From Niallia sp. FSL W8-0635 (GTDB lineage Bacteria; Bacillota; Bacilli; Bacillales; Cytobacillaceae): a stretch of DNA of 64,000 nt. Shown here piece after piece: positions 24,056-32,683 of the stretch. Below the pieces are notes generated by a model. The model was not told the origin of the DNA and searched no databases. It saw nothing but the letters and a program-made list of their open reading frames with translations. The stretch spans positions 186,001-250,000 of the forward strand of contig NZ_JBBOYD010000002.1 of NCBI RefSeq assembly GCF_038007965.1. Direction: 5' to 3'. The stretch's first letter is position 1. Every line of letters begins with the position of its first letter. A program made the translations under genes and the position numbers.

Positions 24056-25549
24056 TTATAATAATGGAGAAAGGAGGCGAGCACCCTGTTCAACAATGCG
24101 CTCGGTCAGGGATCGTTGCAACAAGTCTTCAATTCTTAATGGTACAGAATCAGTAAGATCCCCCTCGAACTGCTCTGTGAGTTCTCTTGCCACATCAGCA
24201 CTGTACACGACTTGACACACCTCATAATTCAGGCGAAAACTTCTCATATCATAGTTTGCTGCGCCTACTTCTGCAATTTCCTCATCAATGATCATCAGTT
24301 TCGCATGTAACATTCCTTTATTGTACTGGTAGATTTGGACCCCAGCTTCTATAAGTTCCCCGTAATAGGTACGACTTGCATAGCCCACGCTTTTTTGATC
24401 AATGTGGCGAGGAACCAGCAATCTTACGTGCACACCACGAGCCACAGCTGTCTTTAATGCCATGATAATATCTGTTTCTGGTACAAAGTAGGGTGTTGTT
24501 ATATCAATAGTCTTGGTCGCCTGTGTTATACATATAAAGTAAGCTTGACGAATAACTGGGGTAGGAATTCCAGGGTTTCCTTCCAACGTATGGATGTACG
24601 CTTTTTGCAATGTCCCTGTCTTTGGGTATATGTCCATCTCTTTACCATCTATGGTGCTCAACTCTGAACCCAATTCGGCTGACCATCTGGAAAGATCTAC
24701 TCTTCCGATTGGATTGATTTTCGTTACCTCAGATTTTGTTTTCAGATTTGTTTTCGATTTTATCCGTTCCGGCACAGCAATATTCCAATGAACGTCAAAG
24801 ACAGTCTGCAAATTGACTGATGCTTCTCCTGTTATTTGTAAATGAGTATCCCTCCAGAAGCCAACGTCAGGCTTCAATCCTGTATATTCATATCCTACGT
24901 TCATGCCACCAGTAAAAGCTTTCTTTCCGTCGATCGTGACAATCTTACAATGATCCCGATAATTCCAATTGGATAAAATCCAGGGAAAGCGTAAAGGAAA
25001 TATTGTCCGGCATTCTATCCCTGCTTCCACCATCTGAAGGATTTTTTGACGCGGAAATTTTTTACTCCCCCAACCATCTCTAATAAAACGAACCCGCACT
25101 CCGTTTACTGCTTTTTCGATCAGCAGTTCTGTGATGCGATTACCTATTTGGTCATTCCGATAGATGTAATATTCCAGATCAATGGTTTTTTGGGCTTTTT
25201 GTAGGGATTCGATGAGTTGTTCATATTTTGCTATTCCATTGTTAAACACTTGGACTTGGCCCATTCGAAGCCCATTCACAGTGAAATGCCGTAAAGCATC
25301 GGCAATTACCGATGCTGAATCACCGAATGTCTCAGGTAATTTGTTAGATTCATTTTTAGAAGAGTTCAATCTTTTTCGATGAATAAACTTAGGGTTTGAT
25401 ACGCTAAGATAAAGCAAGAAACCAATGACTGGCAAAAGAAGGACGATTATTATCCAATTCAATGCCTTGGCAGGCCTACGTACTTCCCAAATTGCTATGA
25501 ATAAGATAAAGAACATATTTAACAGGTATAGATAAAAAATCCACTCCAA
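24056..25549 (-). CDS. cls: Cardiolipin synthase
   Basis: TTG 25549 follows AAGGAGGGATTCCAG. The 497-residue protein has two N-terminal transmembrane helices and two phospholipase-D HKD motifs: H-C-K-I-V-T-I-D-G-K-K-A-F-T-G-G-M-N and H-A-K-L-M-I-I-D-E-E-I-A-E-V-G-A-A-N. The enzyme condenses two phosphatidylglycerols to cardiolipin and glycerol at the membrane. A cardiolipin synthase is part of the cargo in Tn1546-type heat-resistance elements, so this may alter spore inner-membrane lipid composition. It appears complete. Confidence 0.93.
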   Translation of the reverse strand: MEWIFYLYLLNMFFILFIAIWEVRRPAKALNWIIIVLLLPVIGFLLYLSVSNPKFIHRKRLNSSKNESNKLPETFGDSASVIADALRHFTVNGLRMGQVQVFNNGIAKYEQLIESLQKAQKTIDLEYYIYRNDQIGNRITELLIEKAVNGVRVRFIRDGWGSKKFPRQKILQMVEAGIECRTIFPLRFPWILSNWNYRDHCKIVTIDGKKAFTGGMNVGYEYTGLKPDVGFWRDTHLQITGEASVNLQTVFDVHWNIAVPERIKSKTNLKTKSEVTKINPIGRVDLSRWSAELGSELSTIDGKEMDIYPKTGTLQKAYIHTLEGNPGIPTPVIRQAYFICITQATKTIDITTPYFVPETDIIMALKTAVARGVHVRLLVPRHIDQKSVGYASRTYYGELIEAGVQIYQYNKGMLHAKLMIIDEEIAEVGAANYDMRSFRLNYEVCQVVYSADVARELTEQFEGDLTDSVPLRIEDLLQRSLTERIVEQGARLLSPLL

Positions 25550-25941
25550 CTGGAATCCCTCCTTCTGTTTCTCTTAACATGTCCAAACTATGTAGCGAGT
25601 ATACGTTTGGAATACGAAGGAATTGTTTAGATACCTTTTCTTATGAGACACCCAAAATAATTTTGTAATTAGTTTATTTTGTCACAGGAATTTAAACGTT
25701 GGAAATGGATCGAAAAACAAAAATGGAGGTCCGTTTTACATTTCTTCTATATTAATCCCAATATATTCCGTAATTCTGCTGCGGCTGACTAAGTATATTC
25801 GATGTTAAAAAGACTCCAACAGGGGGGCAAGGCACTACTACTAATTATGTTAACTAGTTTTGTATAGAGTATTCATTTGATATTTGTAAAAAAGGGCATG
25901 AATGTATGCTTTTTTTCATACTGTATTTTGGAGGTGGAAAA
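25550..25941. other. Divergent intergenic region, cls / cwlJ-like gene
   Basis: No gene is seen in these 390 bp. Just upstream of the CwlJ-like gene, CATGAATGTATGC followed by CATACTG (about 25898-25924) faintly resembles a sporulation sigma E/G promoter (GHATR / CATAC). That is a weak visual match only. Confidence 0.35.
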
Positions 25942-26385
25942 ATGACAAGAGTAGCTTACCAAAATGCAGACGTCGATTTAATGGCAAGGATGATGAGAGC
26001 AGAAGCTGAAGGCGAAGGACCACAAGGAATGCTATATGTTGGAAATGTCATTGTTAACCGTGTTGTAGCAGATTGTGCTGACTTTAAGGAATTAAGAACA
26101 ATTAGAGATGTCATTTTTCACGTACAAGGAGGAAATTACTCTTTTGAAGCTGTTCAAAAAGGTAATGTATTTTATCAAAGAGCAAGAGAATCTGAAAGAA
26201 GATTAGCAAGAAAGAATTTGGAATATTGGAGAGATCACCCAGCGAAATATGCTCTTTGGTACTTTAATCCATATGGTCCGTGTCCTCCAACATGGTATGA
26301 CCAACCTTTTACTGGTCAATTTAAACAACATTGTTTTTATGAACCAGCGCCTGGAACATGTGAAAGCGTTTATAGTCCTCGTTGA
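25942..26385 (+). CDS. CwlJ/SleB-type cell-wall hydrolase
   Basis: TTTTGGAGGTGGAAAA precedes ATG 25942. The 147-residue protein is almost entirely a Hydrolase_2 domain: L-M-A-R-M-M-R-A-E-A-E-G-E-G-P-Q-G-M-L-Y-V-G-N-V-I-V-N-R (predicted catalytic Glu in R-A-E-A), and later A-L-W-Y-F-N-P and G-Q-F-K-Q-H-C-F-Y. It lacks a signal peptide and peptidoglycan-binding domain, like CwlJ, which acts on spore cortex during germination. Position next to cls and the spoVA operon suggests a spore-specific function. Confidence 0.9.
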   Translation: MTRVAYQNADVDLMARMMRAEAEGEGPQGMLYVGNVIVNRVVADCADFKELRTIRDVIFHVQGGNYSFEAVQKGNVFYQRARESERRLARKNLEYWRDHPAKYALWYFNPYGPCPPTWYDQPFTGQFKQHCFYEPAPGTCESVYSPR

Positions 26386-26500
26386 GGAAAAGATTCGAAT
26401 ATTTATAAAAACTAAAATAAACTTTTTAGTAACCGTATTTACCTAAGAAAGATTGTAAAATACTAACTTAACAAAAAGGTACATTAATTGAGTAAGCAGC

Positions 26501-26529
26501 AAAAAAGGATCTTCTTACTGGAAGATCCT
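26501..26529 (-). terminator. Terminator of the deacetylase remnant
   Basis: Read on the minus strand, GGATCTTC and GAAGATCC pair and are followed by six T. The stop codon of the gene (26515-26517) lies inside the hairpin. Confidence 0.85.
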
Positions 26530-27221
26530 CAGAGGGTTTGTCAAACCGCTGGGAGGTGCGAACCACTTCGGTTTTATGCCAATGGTTTCTTCAATGAGAG
26601 CATTCGTCTTTTCTAACTCTTGTATGGTATCACTTTTAGATCGCTTCTTAAGATCTAGATGACTATAAGCATGATTTCCAATTTCATGGCCTTCCCGATA
26701 GATCATCTTAGCTAGGTCAGGATTCTTTTTAACCCAGCTACCATCGAAAAAAAATGTCGCCTTCACCTTGGATTCCTTTAGTGTGGTAAGGATCGTTGGA
26801 ATGTACTCATTACCCCAAGCAACATTTATTAATAACGCCACCATAGGCTTTTCTGGATTTCCTTTATAAATCGGGATGGGTGCTAGATTTTCTAAATGGA
26901 CATTTGGAGGTTTTTCCTTATAAACAACTTTGTTTTTGTGAAAATTACCATCTGATTTCATTTTTTTATAACTAGATTCAATATCTACATCCAATCCATT
27001 GTATCCAGGAATTGCCTTCCACACTCTATCGACTTTTGCATCAATCGGTTCAATTTTATGTTCCTCTCTATACACTTTAATTTCTTTGTAAAGTTCATCA
27101 TTTTTCTCCTTTAAGGCTGCTGTACCAGAGCCAATAGTATTAAATGGTCCAATAAGATCCGTAATTGTTAAAATGAAAGTACTTAAAAACACTATTAGTA
27201 TTAGCGAATTTTTTTCCTCAT
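26515..27221 (-). pseudogene. YlxY/PdaB-like polysaccharide deacetylase, frameshifted at start and truncated at end
   Basis: GGAGGAGTTTT precedes ATG 27221 (M-R-K-K), but a 7-A run (27209-27215) puts the ribosome out of frame. One extra A would give M-R-K-K-N-S-L-I-L-I-V-F-L and the long downstream frame. The NodB domain shows A-L-L-I-N-V-A-W-G-N-E-Y-I-P, A-T-F-F-F-D-G, H-E-I-G-N-H-A-Y-S-H and F-A-P-P-S-G, then ends abruptly (L-T-N-P-L-R-I-F-Q) in a terminator. About 60 residues with the last motifs are missing compared with YlxY. The metal-binding Asp is replaced by Asn, as in YlxY-type proteins. Confidence 0.8.
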
Positions 27222-27427
27222 AAAACTCCTCCGCAATATAAACTAATAATTTTAAAATACCCATCAACAATAGACTTATGTAATTAAAAAAAAACAATCA
27301 TAACACTAATCTTATAGGCTTATTATTCCCATCCCATTAACTACACCGTAGGAAAAATCGGCTTTCTTCATGTCGATATTGCTTAGCGTATGTTTCCACG
27401 TTTGTTGTTGGGACTCTCAATAAAAAA

Positions 27428-27997
27428 TTATTTTCCTTTAATTAAGGATGTTATTAAACCCACAGAGGTAATAGCTATACATGAATAAATGAAGGTATCT
27501 AATTTTAATAAAGCCAGACATGCCAACACAATAATTCCATCTATCAGTATGATTACAAGTGCAATATTTAACGAAAAAGTTTCAGAAATAATTTCAGCTA
27601 GTAAGTCAGTTCCTCCAGTGCTTGTCTTATATCGCAGCATTAGACCAACACCAACTCCAATTATTGCACCTCCAATTAGTGCGCTTGCAAGTTGGGGAAT
27701 AAAAAATTGAGAACGAAGAGGAACAAGTAAATCAATAAATAAGGACGAAACCAATAAGCCTTGCAAACTACTAAAAAAATACTCTTTTTTATTTATTGAG
27801 GAAAATATACAAATAGGGATACTTAACCCCACCATTATAATACCAGTTGGAAATTTAAAAAAATAATGAAGTAATAGTGCGATCCCAAGGATTCCACCAT
27901 CTATTAAATGATGAGGAACTAGAAACCCATTCACACCAACTCCTAATAACAGACTTCCAATAAGAGTAGCTATTAATTTCTTAAAAATAACAATCAC
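27428..27997 (-). CDS. YitT-family membrane protein (short form)
   Basis: ATG 27997 follows an AAGGTGAT-like site. The 189-residue protein has about five transmembrane helices and YitT hallmarks: G-V-G-V-N-G-F-L-V-P-H-H-L-I-D-G-G-I-L-G-I-A and R-Y-K-T-S-T-G-G-T-D-L-L-A. The C-terminal DUF2179 domain of full YitT proteins (about 280 residues) is absent, so this is a short paralogue or a truncated copy ending I-T-S-L-I-K-G-K. The function of the family is unknown; membrane transport is often assumed. Confidence 0.85.
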   Translation of the reverse strand: MIVIFKKLIATLIGSLLLGVGVNGFLVPHHLIDGGILGIALLLHYFFKFPTGIIMVGLSIPICIFSSINKKEYFFSSLQGLLVSSLFIDLLVPLRSQFFIPQLASALIGGAIIGVGVGLMLRYKTSTGGTDLLAEIISETFSLNIALVIILIDGIIVLACLALLKLDTFIYSCIAITSVGLITSLIKGK

Positions 27998-28493
27998 CTT
28001 GTCTCATTTTTAATCTAATAATATGTCGGGGTTTTAAGGTTAAGAATAAGAATGCAGAGGAAAAATTAAATATATTAGGGAATACTTCATTTATTAGGGG
28101 ATAATCGCCTCCACTTTCCCCCTTTCTTAAAAGGCATTAAAGTATCTAAAGAAAGTAATTCTTTAGGTACTTTAATGCTCCGAAATCCCATAAGTAAAAA
28201 ATAATTTAAACTTCAGTAAAGTTACTATTACTCCCTTGATCCCATATATCTAAATCCCTTTTTAGTTCACTCCGTTTTTTTATTTATTGTGTAATAAGGT
28301 AAGTTTCCTTGAGCTGACGAAATAATTCGTGCAAAACTAAAATCATTTATGTTTATTTCCTTTATAGGCAAGTTAAATTATTTAAATTAATGAGAATTGC
28401 ACTCTTATCACAAAGACACATATTCTATTCTAAAAATAAATTACTAACGTCTATCTGTGAAGATTACCTATACAGGAGCATTTTTCCCAAACA
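27998..28493. other. Intergenic region without genes
   Basis: About 500 bp. The only structure seen is the 20-bp-arm hairpin at 28134-28178; the rest is AT-rich with no ORF above about 25 codons that looks coding. Confidence 0.5.
28134..28178. repeat. Long stem-loop with 20-bp arms
   Basis: GCATTAAAGTATCTAAAGAA (28134-28153) pairs with 28159-28178 at all positions but one (a possible G-U), around the loop AGTAA. No T-run follows. It could be a convergent-type terminator, an RNA-stability element, or a small palindromic repeat. Confidence 0.75.
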
Positions 28494-28529
28494 AAATGGG
28501 ACTTCTCAATGAGGTCCCATTTCCTTGTT
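28494..28529 (+). terminator. Terminator used as the group IIC intron target
   Basis: AAATGGGAC and GTCCCATTT form the stem, followed by CCTTGTT and then directly by the intron 5' end GTGCGCCCGG at 28530. Class C introns characteristically insert just after such hairpins. Confidence 0.85.
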
Positions 28530-30418
28530 GTGCGCCCGGCATGCACATGAACTATAGGGTGCGAGTCCCGAACCCCGAAGACAGAAGTAGAGGTTAGCCA
28601 AGAGCTAGGGTGTCCGTGGTGACGCGGAATCTGAAGGAAGCTGGAGGCAAAACACCGGTCCGAGGAACACGAATCTCATACAAGGCTAGTTACGACTGGA
28701 TGAGTTTGCAACACAAAACAAAGTCCTTTCTGTCGAAGGTCATACCTAGTAAATGAGGCGGATAGATGGTGTAAAAGTGCATGTGCTTACCCGGGGAGGT
28801 CTGATGGAAACGTGAAGTACCCTTCATAACCTACTTGGTGACAAGTAGCTGAATCATCAGAAGTCAGCAGAGGTCATAGTACGATTGGGTCTAGAACCAG
28901 TCGGAAGGACTGAACAATTAAGAGAGATTAGCCCTTGGCTTTCCATCTAGAATGAAATAGCACAGAAAACAGAGAAACCTCACGCTTAGAAAGTAGTGGT
29001 GAATCCCACGAGGGTATTTGCGGAGGGTGGAGTTCAGATGGGCATAATAAGATAAGCTAATCACGGAAAGGAACGAAATGGTGATGTTGAATCAAATTCT
29101 TGAACGGCAAAATATGATACAAGCGCTAAAGCGAGTGGAAGCGAATAAAGGAAGCCATGGAGTAGACATGATGCCCGTACAAACCTTACGACAGCACATC
29201 CTCGAAAATTGGGAAACCATTAAATCGCAGATTTTGAATGGAACCTATGAACCACAACCAGTACGTCGAGTCGAAATCCCGAAACCAGATGGTGGTGTGC
29301 GTTTACTAGGTATCCCAACCGTGACAGATCGTTTGATTCAACAAGCTATCTCGCAGATTTTATCAAAGGAATATGACAAAATATTTTCGGACCACAGTTA
29401 TGGATTCCGTCCAAATCGGAGTGCCCATGACGCTGTTCGGAAAGCAAAGGGTTATTTAAAGGAAGGTTATCGATGGGTGATTGATATGGATTTAGAGAAA
29501 TTCTTCGATAAGGTCAATCATGACCGACTAATGGCAACATTAGCGAAACGAATTTCAGATAAATCTTTATTAAAACTTATTCGTAAATATCTCCAAGCTG
29601 GTGTCATGATAAATGGAGTGATTTCAAGTATAGAAGAAGGAACACCACAAGGTGGACCTTTAAGTCCCTTACTTTCAAACATAGTTCTAGATGAACTCGA
29701 TAAAGAGTTGGAGGAACGTGGACATAAATTCGTTCGATACGCAGATGATTGCAATATTTATGTGAAAACAGAACGTGCGGGTCTAAGAGTAATGGCGAGT
29801 GTACAAAGATTTATTGAGGGAAAACTTCGTTTAAAAGTAAACGAAAAGAAATCAGCGGTAGACCGTCCTTGGAACCGGAAGTTCTTAGGTTTTAGTTTCA
29901 CGAATCACAAAGAACCAAAGGTTCGTCTTGCGAAAACAAGTCTAGTTCGAATGAAGAAGAAAATACGAGAGATTACCTCAAGAAAGATGCCATACTCCAT
30001 GGAATACAGAATCAAGATGTTAAACCAATATCTAATGGGGTGGTGTGGTTATTTTGGATTAGCAGATACAAGTTCCACATTCAAATCACTAGATAGCTGG
30101 ATTAAAAGAAGATTAAGAATGTGTCTATGGAAGAATTGGAAGAAACCTCAAACAAGAGTCAGAAATCTTACTCGGTTGAAAGTTCCTTCTGGAAAAGCAT
30201 ACGAGTGGGGAAACACCCGAAAAGGGTACTGGCGCATTTCTAAAAGCCCCATATTACACAGAACCCTCGGCAATTCCTATTGGGAAAGCCAAGGGCTGAA
30301 AAGTCTACAAGTTCGTTACGAAACTTTGCGTTATTCATCTTAATTGAACCGCCGTATACGGAACCGTACGTACGGTGGTATGAGAGGTCGGGAGTTAATC
30401 ACTCCCTCCTACTCGATT
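28530..30418 (+). mobile_element. Group IIC intron, apparently complete
   Basis: The 5' end GTGCGCCCGGCATG and the ribozyme body (28530-29070) precede the maturase gene. The 3' part contains domain V (GAACCGCCGTATACGG ... CCGTACGTACGGTGG, about 30347-30379) and a domain VI stem (GGGAGTTAATCACTCCC), ending CTACTCGAT near 30418. Insertion right after a terminator hairpin and a short maturase without endonuclease are class C traits. All parts seem intact. The 3' boundary is good to within a few bases. Confidence 0.9.
29078..30343 (+). CDS. ltrA: Group IIC intron reverse transcriptase/maturase
   Basis: ATG 29078 follows GGAAAGGAACGAA. The 421-residue protein has the RT core (T-P-Q-G-G-P-L-S-P-L-L-S-N and catalytic Y-A-D-D in F-V-R-Y-A-D-D-C-N) and a C-terminal maturase domain X with the GIIM pattern (L-N-Q-Y-L-M-G-W-C-G-Y-F; W-I-K-R-R-L-R-M-C-L-W-K-N-W-K-K-P). 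There is no HNH domain, as usual for class C. It is needed for splicing and for retromobility into single-stranded or terminator-like targets. Confidence 0.94.
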   Translation: MVMLNQILERQNMIQALKRVEANKGSHGVDMMPVQTLRQHILENWETIKSQILNGTYEPQPVRRVEIPKPDGGVRLLGIPTVTDRLIQQAISQILSKEYDKIFSDHSYGFRPNRSAHDAVRKAKGYLKEGYRWVIDMDLEKFFDKVNHDRLMATLAKRISDKSLLKLIRKYLQAGVMINGVISSIEEGTPQGGPLSPLLSNIVLDELDKELEERGHKFVRYADDCNIYVKTERAGLRVMASVQRFIEGKLRLKVNEKKSAVDRPWNRKFLGFSFTNHKEPKVRLAKTSLVRMKKKIREITSRKMPYSMEYRIKMLNQYLMGWCGYFGLADTSSTFKSLDSWIKRRLRMCLWKNWKKPQTRVRNLTRLKVPSGKAYEWGNTRKGYWRISKSPILHRTLGNSYWESQGLKSLQVRYETLRYSS

Positions 30419-30527
30419 ATTAAGTATAATAATCTCTTTAATGGAGAGATAAACCAAACTGTTGTTCGTTTTATGAACTAACCGTTTTTATAACCGGTAA
30501 CTAAACCATTAGCTCTAAGCTCGTGAA

Positions 30528-30767
30528 GGGGTAGCGTCCCGAAAATGCGGATTTACAACGTTAAGCTGTTTTCATTGTTAAAAACGAAGGATTTAACAAC
30601 GATAAGACTTTTGAGACAAGTCTTACGAGACACTAGTAAGCTTTATTTTACGTAAAATCGGTTAAGTCCCAATAGATTAGACCATATTGATATAAACCTC
30701 ATACCCCTTGATATAACAACGATTGTATTCTCAACGTTGTAAATTGTGAAAATCCTGACGCTACCCC
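30528..30767. mobile_element. 240-bp miniature element with Tn1546-type ends (TIME)
   Basis: The left end (30528-30565) starts GGGGTAGCGTC and ends ACAACGTTAAG. The right end (30730-30767), reversed, starts GGGGTAGCGTCAGG and ends ACAACGTTGAG. Both are 38 bp and resemble the repeat at 22438-22475. A perfect 5-bp target duplication GTGAA flanks it (30523-30527 and 30768-30772). There is no coding capacity. It fits Tn3-derived inverted-repeat miniature elements, moved in trans by a Tn1546-like transposase. Confidence 0.92.
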
Positions 30768-30880
30768 GTGAAGTGGTGTCAGCTCCAATCTGGACTCCAA
30801 ACTCCTATTCTCAATTTTATACTTCAAAATACCTGTTTATAATACATGTTGTATTAGTGATGATTTTAATTTATACAGAG

Positions 30881-31176
30881 TCATGATGCTAAAAAAAAGA
30901 TATACGGATAATACGGATAATAAAAATAAGGATAACCATACCAAAATGGGCTCAATAACGTACCAGCCAACAAACCACCTAATAAACCGCCTAGAAATGG
31001 GCTTCTCCACCAATATGGTCTCCAAAAGAAGGGAGATCCAAAAAATGGTCTAAAGGGAAAAGGCCTAAAAAATGGTCTAAAGAAAATGGCCTTATACCCC
31101 AAATCCTTTGGTCTAAATTTTCAACCTGATTATTTTGCCGAGATGGATCGTAATAATATTGCGGTTCTGAATTCAT
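30881..31176 (-). pseudogene. R-P-F-F-repeat, Phe/Tyr/Pro-rich protein (coat-like), frameshifted
   Basis: The ATG at 31176 gives M-N-S-E-P-Q-Y-Y-Y-D-P-S-R-Q-N-N ... I-W-G-I-R-P. A one-base indel in a T-run near 31090 then shifts the natural continuation F-F-R-P-F-F-R-P-F-P-F-R-P-F-F-G into another frame, up to L-L-S-P-F-W-Y-G-Y-P-Y-F-Y-Y-P-Y-Y-P at 30881. The reconstructed protein of about 97 residues has Gly/Leu and Tyr/Pro-rich ends, as in spore-coat or exosporium-type proteins. Mutation or sequencing error is possible. Confidence 0.65.
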
Positions 31177-31234
31177 GAAAAGGGATTTTAAATCAGGCTT
31201 AAATCTGTAATTGGTGCTTTGTTAAGGGCTAGAA

Positions 31235-31314
31235 CATCGCATCTTTTTTATAAACGTCGCGACTTTCTTAAAAATATCGCGTCTTTTTTATTAGTATTGC
31301 AACTTTATTTCAAA
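31235..31314. repeat. Four tandem 20-bp imperfect repeats
   Basis: The units start at 31235, 31255, 31275 and 31295 and follow the pattern YATCGCRTCTTTTTTATNAN. The spacing is exactly 20 bp. They lie 160 bp upstream of the small gene at 31478 and the spoVA-type operon; the rest of 31177-31477 shows no gene. Confidence 0.75.
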
Positions 31315-31477
31315 GCTACAGAAGATTTATTTTAGTAATATTTTGGCTTAATTTTAAAACGAAAGGAATCTCAATAATTGTCTATCCAAAGGAATAATTG
31401 CTATTTAGAATTGAGGATAAAACATTTTATTCGAGGCATTCTATCTTTGTACTAAACCACAAACAGGAGGAAGTAGC

Positions 31478-31696
31478 ATGGCTAATCAAATTGATACTAA
31501 TAAATTAAAACAAGCAGAGGCAGCCTCTTCTATAGTAAAAGATATGATAACTTCAGCGATTGAACAATCTGCTGCTAATACTACTCTTGCTTCAGAAGCA
31601 TTAAAACAAGCATCAAATGAAGTTGCAGGCGGTTTTCTATATTTATTGTGTTTAATTAAGTTCAGTAAAGGGAACGGTGGAAAAAATTTGAGATGA
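31478..31696 (+). CDS. Small helical protein upstream of the spoVA operon
   Basis: ACAGGAGGAAGTAGC precedes ATG 31478. The 72-residue product is an Ala/Ser/Gln-rich helix (L-K-Q-A-E-A-A-S-S-I-V-K-D-M-I-T-S-A-I-E-Q-S-A-A) followed by a short hydrophobic segment (G-G-F-L-Y-L-L-C-L-I) and a basic end. It overlaps the next small ORF by 4 bp. Composition and location suggest a small spore protein. I do not recognise the family. Confidence 0.6.
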   Translation: MANQIDTNKLKQAEAASSIVKDMITSAIEQSAANTTLASEALKQASNEVAGGFLYLLCLIKFSKGNGGKNLR

Positions 31697-31815
31697 GACA
31701 TATTACCCAAAAAGATTATACATCGCAAACCTATAATCGTCGCCAAATAGAAGAACTGATGGGGATTTGGAAACGAGGTTACTACAGAAAAAATGGTGCT
31801 ATTCACCAAAAGTAA
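31693..31815 (+). CDS. Tiny basic protein, 40 residues
   Basis: ATG 31693 overlaps the previous stop (ATGA). The product is basic and Tyr/Arg-rich (M-R-H-I-T-Q-K-D-Y-T-S-Q-T-Y-N-R-R-Q-I-E-E) and ends A-I-H-Q-K. Translational coupling and open length argue for a real gene, but no homologue is known to me. It may instead be the remnant of a longer C-terminus of its partner. Confidence 0.4.
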   Translation: MRHITQKDYTSQTYNRRQIEELMGIWKRGYYRKNGAIHQK

Positions 31816-31906
31816 TTTTATAACTATATTCCCAAAAAATTCACCACATAAGAAAATTCTGATTCGGGTAATCTAAAAAGGTCAAAAAATTCAAGGAGGA
31901 TTCATC

Positions 31907-32113
31907 ATGACAGTAATAAATGATGTTAAGACAGCTCTAGCAGGATTAAAAAGTGCACAAGCAAGTTTCGAAACATTTGCTCTTGGTACAGATAATCAAC
32001 AGGCAAAGCAACTTTACCAAGATGCTGCTAAACAAACCCAATCTGTTATTAACAGCCTTGAACCACGCGTTCAACAAATTGAACAAGAAGAACCTCAATA
32101 CAAACAACAATAA
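31907..32113 (+). CDS. DUF1657 protein, first gene of spoVA2mob-type operon
   Basis: TTCAAGGAGGATTCATC precedes ATG 31907. The 68-residue all-helical protein (T-V-I-N-D-V-K-T-A-L-A-G-L-K-S-A-Q-A-S-F-E-T-F-A-L-G-T) is a DUF1657 domain, which in Bacillus is tied to mobile spoVA operons. A second, divergent copy sits at 34542, and a third copy of the domain is fused to the 2Duf protein. A terminator-like hairpin follows this gene (32124-32155), so it may be made in excess over the downstream genes. Confidence 0.92.
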   Translation: MTVINDVKTALAGLKSAQASFETFALGTDNQQAKQLYQDAAKQTQSVINSLEPRVQQIEQEEPQYKQQ

Positions 32114-32123
32114 TGAGTAAGAT

Positions 32124-32155
32124 AAAAAAGGTTGGCCTCCCAACCAACCTTTTTT
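32124..32155 (+). terminator. Terminator-like hairpin within the operon
   Basis: The perfect 12-bp stem AAAAAAGGTTGG / CCAACCTTTTTT with an 8-nt loop ends in T's. Its position between the DUF1657 gene and the lipoprotein gene suggests partial termination. Confidence 0.85.
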
Positions 32156-32192
32156 AATTCCTTTAAATAATGGGAAAAACGGAGATGGTTTC

Positions 32193-32666
32193 ATGAAAGA
32201 CAAAATAACCAAAATAAAAATTTTTCTTTCCATTTTAGCCGTGATCGGGTTTGGAACAGGATGTAACGATAACCAAAATCAGTTAGATGAGGATAACAAT
32301 CATTTAGGTATTTCACAAGTACATACGAGTAAACCCATCGGTCAATCTGTTGCCAATAGGGCTAAAGAAAAGATTATTACCAAAGAAGAAATTTCAGATG
32401 TAAAGGCTGTGAATACAGATAAAGAGCTTTTTGTAGCAATAAAGGTAGAAAATTTCAATCGTTTTCGATTAAAAAGTATCGAGAAGACAGTAAAGTCAGA
32501 CTTAGAAAAAATGTATCCGAATCATAAAGTCGTCGTTTCGACGGATAAAAAAATGTTCTGGGAACTCGAAAAAATAGAACAAAGACTGCAAAAAAACAAT
32601 ATGAATAAGAAAAGCTTGAAAAAAGATTTGCAAAAACTTGAAAGTATTCTAAAGGAACAGACGTAA
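32193..32666 (+). CDS. YhcN/YlaJ-family spore lipoprotein
   Basis: ATG 32193 follows GGAGATGGTTTC. The 157-residue protein has a lipoprotein signal (L-A-V-I-G-F-G-T-G-C, lipid Cys at about residue 24) and a YhcN/YlaJ domain: I-S-D-V-K-A-V-N-T-D-K-E-L-F-V-A-I-K-V-E and K-T-V-K-S-D-L-E-K-M-Y-P-N-H-K-V-V-V-S-T-D. Family members are spore inner-membrane lipoproteins. It is the second gene of the spoVA2mob-type operon, 17 bp before spoVAC. Confidence 0.9.
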   Translation: MKDKITKIKIFLSILAVIGFGTGCNDNQNQLDEDNNHLGISQVHTSKPIGQSVANRAKEKIITKEEISDVKAVNTDKELFVAIKVENFNRFRLKSIEKTVKSDLEKMYPNHKVVVSTDKKMFWELEKIEQRLQKNNMNKKSLKKDLQKLESILKEQT

Positions 32667-32683
32667 AGAGGAAGGATCGAGCT

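Noticed and set aside
30837..31025. Third overlapping minus-strand frame in the R-P-F-F gene region
   Set aside because: It is explained as another frame of the same frameshifted gene; its translation shows no own pattern.
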